A stretch of DNA of 31,572 nt from CAYNQK01 sp964470375 (lineage in GTDB: Bacteria > Spirochaetota > Spirochaetia > Treponematales > JBGSOB01), in the NCBI GenBank assembly GCA_964470375.1, contig CAYYCP010000036.1:1-31572 (forward strand), given 5' to 3'. The stretch's first letter is position 1; every line of letters starts with the position of its first letter. The notes beneath the pieces are model-generated. The model searched no databases. It worked only from the letters and a program-made list of their open reading frames with translations, and was not told where the DNA came from. Positions 22,420 through 31,520 of the stretch are shown here, piece after piece. The translations under genes and the position numbers were made by a program.

Positions 22420-23481
22420 TCAAGCTTTATCCACTTTAGGCCTTAACGACACGAAGAAGTAATTCCTCTCGACCATGACGTAAAGGATGCATGAAATCAC
22501 GAGAGTCACTGCCAGGCTGAGGAAGTAGGATGCGGCCATGGTCAGGGGCCCATCGACGTTCTGCAGGATGGTATTGCTTATCGGAATGCCGATCAGGGCG
22601 TGCACCAGGTAAAAGGTGTAGGAGACCTGGCCCACTAGGCGCAGGGCCTTATTAGACAGGATGGCTGAATAGGCCGGCTTTCCCGATACAATATTGGCCA
22701 AGATGAGGGCGCTGATGAGGCCGACGCCCAGGAAGAAGGCGACATTGAGGAGCCAGTTTCCTTGTATGGCGCCACTGTACATCGACCAGAGGAGGGATGC
22801 GCCGAACAGCAGGGGAAGGCAGACGTATCCGAGGGCCTTCCCGATCTTCAACTTGTCCTTGTACTCGGCCAAGGCGCAGCCCCAGAAGAAATTCATGAAA
22901 CGAAAATCCGGGAAGCTGAGCCAGGATGGCTTGGGAACCAGTATGAGGGCCAATGCCAGGATCGCGCCCGCCGGAAGCAGGGCCTTCCTCATCTTGGCTG
23001 GGAAGAAGCTGAGGAGGAGGATGAAGAAGTAGAACTGCCATTCCCAGCCCAGGGACCAGGAGACGAAATTCCTGTACTTGAAGGCGCTGAGGATGGTTGG
23101 CAGGAAGGTCACTTCCTTCATGAAGCTCAGTATGGAAAAACCGCCCGCGAAGCAGTGGATGAAGGATACCAGGAAGTACTGCGGATACAACCTTTCGAAC
23201 CTTGACAGCATGTAGTCCGCGCGGCCGCGCCTCTTGATGAATATGATGTTCCATATGAGGTAGCCGCTGATGACGAAGAATATATCCACGCCGATGTGCC
23301 CTGCGTGCATGAAGGCCGCCAGGCCGCGCAGGAATCCATCGTCCATGAGATAGCCCTTCTCCGAGTACTGGGCGAAGAAGTGCACGTTGAAGACCATGAG
23401 GACGGCAATCGCCCTCAAGCCCTCTATTTCCTTGTACCTTCCACTCTCGTTGAAGAAGAACAGGCGGTCTAGAAGCTTCAT
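22420..23481 (-). CDS. Acyltransferase 3 family (OafA/YrhL-like) membrane O-acyltransferase
   Basis: 353 residues, about ten membrane helices, starting at ATG 23481 with GGAGG upstream. The N-terminal motif EIEGLRAIAVLMVFNVHFF carries the family's conserved Arg and His, followed by AGHIGVDIFFVISGYLIW and SRFERLYPQYF; a late QVSYTFYLVHALIGIP is also characteristic. These proteins transfer acyl groups to surface polysaccharides or peptidoglycan. It has no SGNH domain. The gene stands alone between repeats R2 and R3, like cargo, and no glycan-synthesis genes accompany it. Confidence 0.92.
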   Translation of the reverse strand: MKLLDRLFFFNESGRYKEIEGLRAIAVLMVFNVHFFAQYSEKGYLMDDGFLRGLAAFMHAGHIGVDIFFVISGYLIWNIIFIKRRGRADYMLSRFERLYPQYFLVSFIHCFAGGFSILSFMKEVTFLPTILSAFKYRNFVSWSLGWEWQFYFFILLLSFFPAKMRKALLPAGAILALALILVPKPSWLSFPDFRFMNFFWGCALAEYKDKLKIGKALGYVCLPLLFGASLLWSMYSGAIQGNWLLNVAFFLGVGLISALILANIVSGKPAYSAILSNKALRLVGQVSYTFYLVHALIGIPISNTILQNVDGPLTMAASYFLSLAVTLVISCILYVMVERNYFFVSLRPKVDKA

Positions 23482-23553
23482 CGCGCCTCCGTTATCGTCA
23501 TGGGATCGATTGCGATATTAACATGTTTCGCAGGATCTGTGTATCGAGACTGC

Positions 23554-23860
23554 AGGGGGAGCGCCTATGCTCCTTCGCGCCTGAGCGGATCATCTTTTCG
23601 AATACGCGGATGACGGGAGAAACCGTGTCTCACTAGTACTCCTTTTCGGGTAGTGACGGAGGGTCAAACGTCCGTAGTCGTTCGCCACGGTTTTTTCCTT
23701 CATCCGCGGGCGACTTCTTGATCCGTTCAAGTACGAATGCGGCATAGTTGCTACTTTCGCTACCGTGCATACGCAGCTCCCCCTAGCTTCATGGTCCTAA
23801 CACTTCGTTAGGCCGTCAGCTCGCCCTGCGGGCTGCGGTCCATTACGCTACCCCCACTCC
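23554..23860 (+). repeat. Structured palindromic repeat, copy R3
   Basis: Same architecture and orientation as R1. Outer arms AGGGGGAGC (23554-23562) and GCTCCCCCT (23776-23784) are identical to R1. The second stem pairs 23580-23592 with 23719-23731; the third pairs 23605-23627 with 23686-23708 (20 standard pairs, two G-T, one mismatch) although its sequence differs from R1. The apical hairpin (23656-23675) is identical to R1. The tail hairpin CCTAAC/GTTAGG (23796-23812) is more perfect than in R1. It starts 72 bases upstream of the acyltransferase ATG. Confidence 0.85.
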
Positions 23861-23968
23861 GGTTTTGATGACGGACCGGAATTGGCCGCCTATCGCACGA
23901 GGTTGGCCAAGGAAGCGACGATCAAGCGGAAGAGGGAAAAAGATAGGGACCTGGGCATTGGCTTCTAG
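23861..23968 (+). pseudogene. Orphan coding-like tail (36 codons) next to repeat R3
   Basis: Immediately after R3 a frame ending in TAG (23966-23968) reads GFDDGPELAAYRTRL then a very basic KRKREKDRDLGIGF. It looks like the charged C-terminus of a protein whose body is missing; upstream the frame only enters repeat sequence. It has no start codon of its own. I do not recognise the parent protein, and chance coding is possible. Confidence 0.3.
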
Positions 23969-24540
23969 GGGGCCCCTTCCGAAGCGTCGCGAAAGCGAGG
24001 CTTCGGAAGGGATGTGCCGCGAGCCCCTCGATGGGGCGAACGGCGCGCCAAAGCGCTCACATACCATCACGATATCGCCCTTCCCCGCGCGGAGCCGAAG
24101 GCATAGCGGAGCGCAAGCGTAGCGTTTAGGCTTTCTGTAGCTCCGGAGTGAACGAAGTCTAGCGAAGCGTTATTAAGGGATTCATGATAAAGGCCAAATG
24201 ACCGAAGGGAATGCGGCCATGAATCCCTTTACCTAATACCTTCCTTAGCCGAGTCGACATGCCACGCATGTCGACTTTCCAATATAGGTATTAGTAGGAG
24301 CCATGGACATCGATCCGAGCTGGCGCAGGATCGATAGAACGCAGGAGCGTACAGAAACCGCGCCCCCCTTTTGAGCGTCACCCTCCCGGGCGTCCAATAA
24401 GGTTCCTTAACAGGGGGGTTAGCCGAGGGGGTGGGACCGGTAGCGGAGATTAGCGTTAGCGTTAGGGGGAGCGGCAAGGGGGGCGAGGGAAGGCCGGAGC
24501 GCGGGGGCTGTACGGACGCTCGAAGCATTTTCCTTTATTT
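23969..24540. other. Gene-free hairpin field
   Basis: This stretch has no credible gene but many strong dyads: a 12-bp perfect stem (23974-23985 with 24000-24011) capped by TCGC-GAAA-GCGA; GCCCC/GGGGC at 24023-24037; a 12-bp stem 24175-24186 with 24218-24229; CTAATACC/GGTATTAG (24233-24240 with 24287-24294) enclosing a 10-bp stem 24252-24261 with 24267-24276; and ATCGATCC/GGATCGAT (24309-24316 with 24328-24335). Positions around 24151-24173 are an inverted copy of the tail hairpin of repeat R1. The end (24420-24500) is G-rich with short TTAGCG tandem units. Confidence 0.6.
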
Positions 24541-24615
24541 TAAAGCATAAGTTTGTTATTTCCCATATATTTTTGCCTATTGAATAGATACTTTTAAGAA
24601 GAAAAATTGGATGAA

Positions 24616-24849
24616 TTAAGACCTAATATAGAAAATGAATAATATAATGGAAATAATATCGACGAGCACCCCTAAAAAATAGTTGTAACCGACAAGAAAC
24701 TCTTTCCCTGCTAGCTTTTTCAATACGGAATGCGAGTAGAAAGGCGCCCAGCTTTCCGGTGGATCTACTAGAAACTTCCACCTACATTTTGTTCCAACAA
24801 TAAGGACTACACCAAGTATAAATGATATACATGGGTATAATATTCTCAT
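24616..24849 (-). CDS. Small two-helix membrane protein, putative RHS immunity protein
   Basis: 77 residues with AGGAG five bases before ATG 24849, starting 31 bases after the RHS stop on the same strand. Two hydrophobic helices (about residues 2-20 and 56-75) flank a polar middle (KFLVDPPESWAPFYSHSVLKKLAGKEF). It matches no family I know. Position directly behind the variable tip of an RHS toxin and the shared low GC are the usual signs of a cognate immunity gene. If so, the toxin tip would act at or from a membrane-accessible side; this is inference. Confidence 0.6.
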   Translation of the reverse strand: MRILYPCISFILGVVLIVGTKCRWKFLVDPPESWAPFYSHSVLKKLAGKEFLVGYNYFLGVLVDIISIILFIFYIRS

Positions 24850-24880
24850 ACTTACTCCTTATTTCTGTTCAGACATTATC

Positions 24881-27800
24881 TTAATCATGTGAACATAAAT
24901 CCTCCTCTGTTAGTGGAAGTGTAATAGTCACATAGCTTGAATAACCTACTCCTAAATGAAATGCCACGCCAGTTGGTGGGATGGGTAAAAATCCTGATTC
25001 TGAAGTATTATATAAGACTCCAAAACCTAGATAATCACTTGGTCCTATGCTTATTTCACTATCTCCTTCTCCCCCTACAAAATCAACACTAAACCCTCCT
25101 AGGCTCAACGCAGAATATCCAAAAGATGAAGTAGGCTTAATATTATCACCATCAACAGAAATTGCTCCAGACCATCCAAATCCAAGGAGATTCACATTTA
25201 TACCAATAGATCCTTGAAAATCATGGGCTCCAGTCACTGGAATAGGCATGGGCGGATCCTGAGTTGTAAATATAGGTTTATTACCGGAAGATGCAGAGGG
25301 TACTGAGGATGTAGCTTGTGGTATCCCAACAGCTTTACGGTTGCCTTCTGCAATCTTTTCATCTGGTACGCGCTCAGTTCCAGTAGCACCTAGAATAGCA
25401 TTTGTATAGGGATTACCCGGATATACAGGAGCCAACCCTGTTGGATCCGTGAACCTCACTGGGTTCCCGGCGCAGAACTCGTACCAGGCTTCCCCGGCCC
25501 TGATCGGATCCTCTTGCATCCACTGCCCTAGCTCGGGGTCGTAGCTTCGGTACTTGTAGGCGTAGAGGCCGCTCTCGCGGTCGTAGCGCTGGCCTGCGTA
25601 GCCGACGGTCTCCCAGACGGAGTGCTGGAGGCCCTGCCACTGGAAGGAGGCATTGAAGGAGCCGCCCTCCAGGTTTCCGAAGGCGTCGTACTCAAGGCGG
25701 GTTCCTGAAAGGCCGGGCTTGTCGAAGGTTATGGCAGAGAGGCTTCCCCTGATGTCGTAGTGATAGAAGCGGTCTTCAGCGTAGCCGTGGTTCCCGTAAC
25801 CGTAGCCTCGCCACCAGTAGGCTTCCTCTGCGCCATAGGCCCTTCCCCCGGGGCCGACTAAGTAGTCCAGGGCGTTCTGGCTGACGTGGGTTTTCCAGGT
25901 CTTCCACTCGGTGGAGTCGCGGAGGATGGTATCGCTTAGGCCGAGGTAGGTGGTTTCATCGCGCTGCCAGGTCTCGTAGGCGGGTCTGCCATGCTCCTTG
26001 TTTTTCTCCTTGCTTACCCTACGATTCAAGGCGTCATACGTATAGGTCCAGGAGAAGGCCTGGTTATGTTCGTAACCCACGAGCATATTATCCGCTCTGT
26101 AGGTATAGCTTTCAAGGTAGTCTGTGGGATCGGAATCATCGTTGTCGTCATCGGGATCGTCGTGGTAGCCGTCATCGTTGCCATGGCCGGGGATGACGCA
26201 GGCGTAGGGGCCGGGGAGGCTCTGGGCTACCGGCGCTGCGCTCGCTTGGCTATCCTCTCCCCAGAAGCTGGCTGAGCCAGAGGATCCGGCCCAGTAGCCT
26301 TTCTGGTAGGAGCTCACGGAGAGACCTGTCTCTGGATCGGTCCAGGCTTCCATCGTGGTCGCCGCTTGGGTGCGGTTGCCATCGAGGTCGTAGGTATATG
26401 CGATGTTCCCCGCCCTCTTGAGGTGGTCCTGGCTTCCGTACTGGTAGCCGATGCTCCCGAGGGGGTTGGTCTTACTACTGCGTCTCCCCCTTCTGTCATA
26501 AGCGTAGGTTTCGGCGTACCAGGGGCCTTCCGTAGCTGTGTCGTGAGACAGGGCATCGGTGCCGAACCATGTGTCATAGCTGCTTTCGATCGCCGCGCTG
26601 GTGCTGTCAGGGAGGCTCCAGCCTGAAAGGGCTGGATAGGCGAGGTTGCCGGAATCGAGCTTGAGGCTCGCTCTCTCCTGGATGTCCCGAGCCTTCAAGG
26701 CCATGAGGTTCCCAGCGTTGAGGGTGCGCGTGAGTCTGTCGGCCTCGTCGTACTGGTAGATGGTGATGGCGCCGTCGTGCTTTGTCTCGCTCGTTATGTC
26801 TCCGAAGAGGTCGTAGGCGTAGGCGCTGCCGTCCACCACATCGCTCTTCCAGCCCTGGAGCTTGCTTGTCTTGTAGCCTGTCATCCTTCCGGAAAGGTCG
26901 TACTGGTAGTCCGTGATGGCCTTGCGTCGGGCGCCGTATTCTACGCAGGTGAGGTTGCCGGCCGGGTCGTAGTCAAAGCTCACGTCTCCGTCGCCTTTGT
27001 CGTTCACCCTGGTGATGCGTCCCATGGTATCGTATTCGAAGCTCTGGTCGGGGGTGTAGCCGGGGCCGTCGATGCTCTTGAGGTCGCCTGATGGATAATA
27101 GAGGTAGCTGTAGTCGATGCCGCTCCTTTCCAGAGCCTTGTCGATTTTGAGGTTTCCTTCCTCGTTGTACTGGTAGCTGCGGCCCTGGCCGTCTTGGTCT
27201 TCATGGCGGGTGATGCGGCCGGCGCTGTCGTACTGGTAGCGGTACCAGGCGCCGTCGGGGAAGCGGATCTCCTTGAGGCTGCCTGAGGCGTAGCGCAGGT
27301 AGTCGATGCGCTCTCCGCGGTAATTGATGGCGGCTTCCATGTCGCCGTCGGCTTGGTATTCGTAGGTCTTTTCACGGACGAGGCTGTTCTCGAGGTAGCG
27401 CTCGCTCACGAGGTTGCCGAGGGGGTCATAGTCCCAGGCGCGCATGAGTTCTTCGGTGCCGCCTATGGGGCTGCGGTAGAGGGCGCGTAGGCGCTGGCTG
27501 GCATCGTACTTGTAGCAGTAGGAGAGGCCGTCGGGATCGCGCTTGGTCGTGAGGCGACCGTAGGGGTCTCTCTCGTAATGGGTGGTCCTTGAGGCGCTGC
27601 CGGCCCAGGCGATGGTGTCGGTGAGGTAGCCTTGGTCATCGTAGCAGTACTCCTGTTTCTCGCCTTCGGCGCCCAGGATGAAGCGCAGGGCGCCGGTGAC
27701 GGGGTCGTACTGGCGGGTGACGGTTGCGCCTCGAGGATCCGTTTCTGTGAGGAGCTTGCCTTCCTTGTCGTAGACGCGCACGGTGGTGGCGCCTTCCGGA

Positions 27801-30800
27801 TCGGTGAGGCTGCTCTTGAGTCCCAGGTCCTCGTAGAGAATGGCGCTGCTGCCGCCGCGGCGGTCCTTGATGCCGGTGAGGCGGCCCAGGGCGTCATAGC
27901 TATAGGTCTGTTCGCTGCCGAGGGGCCATAGGCTCCGCTCCAGGCGGCCGAAGGCGTCGTAATGGTGGGTCAGGGCGGTGTCGGGGCCCTTGGCCTCCGT
28001 CTCGAGGCGGCCTTCGGCGTTGTAGGTGTAGGTCTGCTGGAGGCCTTCCTTCTCCATGCTATTCAGGACGAGGCCTTCCGGGTCGTATACTATCGATGTC
28101 GCGCTGCCGTCGCTGTCGCTGGCCGTGATGAGGCGGCCCTCGTTATCGTAGGCGTAGCTCACGATGTCGATCTTTTCTCCGGAGAGGGTTTCAGCCCGCT
28201 CTATCCGGCCGGCCTGGTCATAATAGTAGCTGGTAGAGGCGTTGCCGTCGGCGCTGGTCGTCTCCACGCTGGATAGGCGGCCAAGGCCGTCGATCCGGCG
28301 GGTGATGATGAGTTCGCCTCCCATGATGGTCTCAATACTGGTGCGCTGGTCAGGGTAGGCGTAGTTCGCCTTGATGGCGCCCTCGCTTGAGACGCTCTCG
28401 ATGCGCCCGGCCTTATCGTAGGCATAGCGCTCCAGCTCGATACGCTGTATGCCTTTCATGTAGCCGCGAGCCGAGGGGCGGCCGGAATCGTCGTAGTCCG
28501 TCCATTCGATCCGGCCTTCGGGGCTGGTGGTCCTCGTGAGGTTGCCCTCCTCGTCGTACCCGAAGGAGCTCGCCCGCTCTTTGCCGCTCTCGCGTTCTAT
28601 CACCCGTTCCACTTCGCCGCGGGTGGTATAGATGTATTCGGTCTCCAGGCTCGGCAGAGCGTCAGAGTAGTAAGGGCCCTTGATGATCCGGACGCCGGCG
28701 TAGCTGTATTCGGCGTATTCGGTGATGATGTCGCGTTGCTCGCCTTTCTGGATGATCTGCGTCGCCCTTCCCAGGTCGTCCAGGAGGTATTCCGTCTTTT
28801 CCTTGCCCTTCATGACCGAGACGATGCGCCCAAGGGCGTCGTAGACGATTGTGCTGCTCCGGCCTGCCGCGCTTATGGTCAGGCTTGAGTCCTTCAGGGG
28901 ATAGAAGTCCTGATAGTCATAGGTAGTGAAGGCTCCATTGCGGTCGCGGCTGAGTTTCATGCGCCCCAACTCGTCATACTCGTATTTGGCGTAGCTGGCC
29001 TTCGGGCCGTCTACGGTGCCGGTATCGGGGTCCGGGTAATTTATTTGCTTGATCTTGCCGGCGGCCGGGCCCTCTTCGTAGTACAGGTATTCCGTAGTCG
29101 ATGGAGTCGCGGTGTCATTCTCGCAAAGGGTCTCCGTTGTGACCTCATCGAATACGGAGTGCCAGCCCCTTTCCAGCTTTCCGCCGTAAGAGAATTCAGT
29201 CAGCCTGTCATGCCCTTCCGCGTCTGGCAAGAATGTGGTTTCGTAACCGGCGGGATCGCGGGTCCAGTCGAGGTCCCCATGATCGGTAAAATGGCTCTCG
29301 GTCCTCTCTCCGGAAGGGCCCTTCACCAGGGTGATGTGCCGCTGGCCATCGTGCTCGTAAAGAGTGCTTTTCCCTCGGCGGTCCGTATGGATGGTACGGC
29401 CGGGCTTATAAACGAAGGATTGCTCCCTGTTCTTCTCGTCCCATTCGCGCGTCACGCGGAAGAGTATTCTTCCATGGTATTCGAATGCCTCATACTCATA
29501 TTGGCGGTAGGTCGAGTCGGGATTGGTTAACCTTTCCAGGCTGTCTCCGCTGTCGGTATCGTAGGCGTAGCTATAGGTATAATTCTCAGCGTCGGTGAAG
29601 GATTCCAGCCTGAGGCCGTCAGGGCTATAACCGTATGATACGCTCCTGCCCGTGAAGTCGCTGATGGAGGCGATGCGGCCATGGTCGTTCGGCGTGAAGC
29701 TTATCCAGCGCCCGTACATGTCCACAGCCTCGCTGGGGAAGCCCCCTTCCCAGCTCAGGCTCAAGTAGGCGCCGTTCCGGTCCTGGACTCGGCTCAGCCT
29801 TCCCATCGGATTGTACGTGTAGATCCTTCCGCTGTCGCTTATGCGCAAGCTCATGGATCCGTCGGCCGCCATGCTCAAGGCATAGCCTCTGCCGTAGATG
29901 GCCTCGAATTCGCAGCCTTCCGGCCAGAGGTTCTTCACGCCGCTCCCTAGATCGGCCGCGTGCTCAGGATCCGGAGGAGTCAGGGGCCGGAAAAGGAGCT
30001 CCTCTCCGTTCTCGCCGATCCACTTCAGCATCCCCGAACCGAAGGCCGCGTCCTCTTGCTGATCGGCAGCCAGGACGTACTGGTTGCGAAGCTTTTGCTC
30101 GATTTCGATATCTCTTTCCCTCGCTAATCCGGGCAGCCGGCCGGTCAGCTCTTCAATATCCCCCTCAATCGCTGCCTTGATGCCTGGCGCGGTGGTGCCC
30201 GAAAAATGATCACGGGATGCTTCTAATTCCGCAATCAGGTTTTGTATATCGATATCGTCCTTCTGAAGGTTCCATCCCTGGGTCGCTTGAAGGTACCCTT
30301 TACCGACATTGTAATAGCTCATTACGCCATCGGGGTAGCCATAGATGCTATCTATTGAGGCATTTAGGGCGTTGGTCAAGTCGGCGCATTCGCCCAGTTT
30401 CGGGTTCGCGCTGATCATATTCTGGATCTGCGCTATGGCTTCCGCGGCCTGCTTCAGGAGAGAATTATGAACGTCAGGATCGCATCTATTCAGGCATTTC
30501 CGGGCGTCTCCAAGCGCTGAATCGATCTCCCCGTATCTCAGCGCGGCATTTTGGTAAGCCTCTATCGCCTTTTGGTAGAGCGCTTTAACGGTCTCAACCT
30601 CCGCGTCCCATCCGGCGAGGCGGGCCGCCAAGGCCTCCAAGGAGCTGGTCGCCTGCGCATAAGCTTGGCCGGCTCCTAGCCGGTACCCGAAAATGATGCG
30701 GCTATCGATCCGCGTCGACCAGGAGCGCCCGAATAAACCGATCGAAGAAGACTGATTGTCGTAAGCCCTCGATATGAGGAAGGGGATATTGCTGTTCAGG

Positions 30801-31477
30801 ATTTCCATGTCGACGCAGGATTCCAGTTTAGCTCCATTCAAGACGTTGACTGGATTCCCATCTACGGCCGTATAATATTGACCGCATATATTACATTTGA
30901 CTTGCGAGCATAATGCATGATCCTCTATGAATGCACGGGCCTCCGTTTCCTCGGCGCCCATCGCCATGATGTAGGATTCAAGGAATTCCGGGTAGCCGCC
31001 TGGTCCCGGGAAACGGGATGCAGCGGCGTTTGCCACCCCGGCGCCTGAGTCTCCGGCCGCCAGCTGCGCTGTGTAGCTGTCAGGACCTCCCTCGTATGCG
31101 CTCTTAGCTTCTTCGAGCGCGTTGATGGCTGCAAGGATTTCATCCCTTGCGGGACCGATCAGTTCTTTATCTATATCCCCAAGTGCATCCTTAAGATCGT
31201 CGGCCATTCTACTGTATTCATCCGATGAATATGAGCATTTACTACAATGGCAATCGAGCCCCGACCATTCGAGCGAATGAGGCTCTGTGGTTGAAAGAGG
31301 GCAGGAATCACATATTGATGAGTGCCCGCTGTCATTTTCGGTCCAGGTAGTGAAACTAGCAGAATGGCCATAATACACGGCTCCACTTGTCGTACCACAT
31401 GTCGGGCATACATAATTGATATAAAGACAATGATCTTCGGATATTGATATCCAATAACTGTCGTCTATTAGCATCAC
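24881..31477 (-). CDS. Giant RHS/YD-repeat polymorphic-toxin-like protein, probably 5'-truncated
   Basis: 2198 residues as listed (GTG 31477), but the frame stays open upstream to the IS-like end at 31520 and still reads a zinc-knuckle CPNC, so the original N-terminus is probably lost. The N-terminal part has several cysteine pairs (CPTC, CDSC, CHCSKC, CNIC). A DUF6531-like start (GNPVNVLNGAKLE, about residue 209) is interrupted by a helical region (about 264-480). Dozens of YD repeats (YDxxGR) form the shell to the core end YDPELGQWMQEDPIR and NPVRFTDPTGL (about residue 2014), the family's cleavage motif. The last 180 residues are a glycine/serine-rich, beta-like tip of unknown activity in AT-richer DNA. 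No PAAR, VgrG or secretion signal is visible. Confidence 0.9.
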   Translation of the reverse strand: MMLIDDSYWISISEDHCLYINYVCPTCGTTSGAVYYGHSASFTTWTENDSGHSSICDSCPLSTTEPHSLEWSGLDCHCSKCSYSSDEYSRMADDLKDALGDIDKELIGPARDEILAAINALEEAKSAYEGGPDSYTAQLAAGDSGAGVANAAASRFPGPGGYPEFLESYIMAMGAEETEARAFIEDHALCSQVKCNICGQYYTAVDGNPVNVLNGAKLESCVDMEILNSNIPFLISRAYDNQSSSIGLFGRSWSTRIDSRIIFGYRLGAGQAYAQATSSLEALAARLAGWDAEVETVKALYQKAIEAYQNAALRYGEIDSALGDARKCLNRCDPDVHNSLLKQAAEAIAQIQNMISANPKLGECADLTNALNASIDSIYGYPDGVMSYYNVGKGYLQATQGWNLQKDDIDIQNLIAELEASRDHFSGTTAPGIKAAIEGDIEELTGRLPGLARERDIEIEQKLRNQYVLAADQQEDAAFGSGMLKWIGENGEELLFRPLTPPDPEHAADLGSGVKNLWPEGCEFEAIYGRGYALSMAADGSMSLRISDSGRIYTYNPMGRLSRVQDRNGAYLSLSWEGGFPSEAVDMYGRWISFTPNDHGRIASISDFTGRSVSYGYSPDGLRLESFTDAENYTYSYAYDTDSGDSLERLTNPDSTYRQYEYEAFEYHGRILFRVTREWDEKNREQSFVYKPGRTIHTDRRGKSTLYEHDGQRHITLVKGPSGERTESHFTDHGDLDWTRDPAGYETTFLPDAEGHDRLTEFSYGGKLERGWHSVFDEVTTETLCENDTATPSTTEYLYYEEGPAAGKIKQINYPDPDTGTVDGPKASYAKYEYDELGRMKLSRDRNGAFTTYDYQDFYPLKDSSLTISAAGRSSTIVYDALGRIVSVMKGKEKTEYLLDDLGRATQIIQKGEQRDIITEYAEYSYAGVRIIKGPYYSDALPSLETEYIYTTRGEVERVIERESGKERASSFGYDEEGNLTRTTSPEGRIEWTDYDDSGRPSARGYMKGIQRIELERYAYDKAGRIESVSSEGAIKANYAYPDQRTSIETIMGGELIITRRIDGLGRLSSVETTSADGNASTSYYYDQAGRIERAETLSGEKIDIVSYAYDNEGRLITASDSDGSATSIVYDPEGLVLNSMEKEGLQQTYTYNAEGRLETEAKGPDTALTHHYDAFGRLERSLWPLGSEQTYSYDALGRLTGIKDRRGGSSAILYEDLGLKSSLTDPEGATTVRVYDKEGKLLTETDPRGATVTRQYDPVTGALRFILGAEGEKQEYCYDDQGYLTDTIAWAGSASRTTHYERDPYGRLTTKRDPDGLSYCYKYDASQRLRALYRSPIGGTEELMRAWDYDPLGNLVSERYLENSLVREKTYEYQADGDMEAAINYRGERIDYLRYASGSLKEIRFPDGAWYRYQYDSAGRITRHEDQDGQGRSYQYNEEGNLKIDKALERSGIDYSYLYYPSGDLKSIDGPGYTPDQSFEYDTMGRITRVNDKGDGDVSFDYDPAGNLTCVEYGARRKAITDYQYDLSGRMTGYKTSKLQGWKSDVVDGSAYAYDLFGDITSETKHDGAITIYQYDEADRLTRTLNAGNLMALKARDIQERASLKLDSGNLAYPALSGWSLPDSTSAAIESSYDTWFGTDALSHDTATEGPWYAETYAYDRRGRRSSKTNPLGSIGYQYGSQDHLKRAGNIAYTYDLDGNRTQAATTMEAWTDPETGLSVSSYQKGYWAGSSGSASFWGEDSQASAAPVAQSLPGPYACVIPGHGNDDGYHDDPDDDNDDSDPTDYLESYTYRADNMLVGYEHNQAFSWTYTYDALNRRVSKEKNKEHGRPAYETWQRDETTYLGLSDTILRDSTEWKTWKTHVSQNALDYLVGPGGRAYGAEEAYWWRGYGYGNHGYAEDRFYHYDIRGSLSAITFDKPGLSGTRLEYDAFGNLEGGSFNASFQWQGLQHSVWETVGYAGQRYDRESGLYAYKYRSYDPELGQWMQEDPIRAGEAWYEFCAGNPVRFTDPTGLAPVYPGNPYTNAILGATGTERVPDEKIAEGNRKAVGIPQATSSVPSASSGNKPIFTTQDPPMPIPVTGAHDFQGSIGINVNLLGFGWSGAISVDGDNIKPTSSFGYSALSLGGFSVDFVGGEGDSEISIGPSDYLGFGVLYNTSESGFLPIPPTGVAFHLGVGYSSYVTITLPLTEEDLCSHD

Positions 31478-31520
31478 GATCTGGCAGTTCGGACAGAAAT
31501 AAGATTCTTGGCAAAAGAGG

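Noticed and set aside
21161..23860. Integron cassette array with attC sites
   Set aside because: The small tail hairpins with CCTAAC/GTTAGG recall attC core sites, but spacing and length do not fit, R1 lacks a proper GTTRRRY box, and no integrase is in view.
24229..24528. 99-codon minus-strand open frame
   Set aside because: Low-complexity proline/leucine composition over hairpins and G-rich DNA, with no convincing ribosome site.
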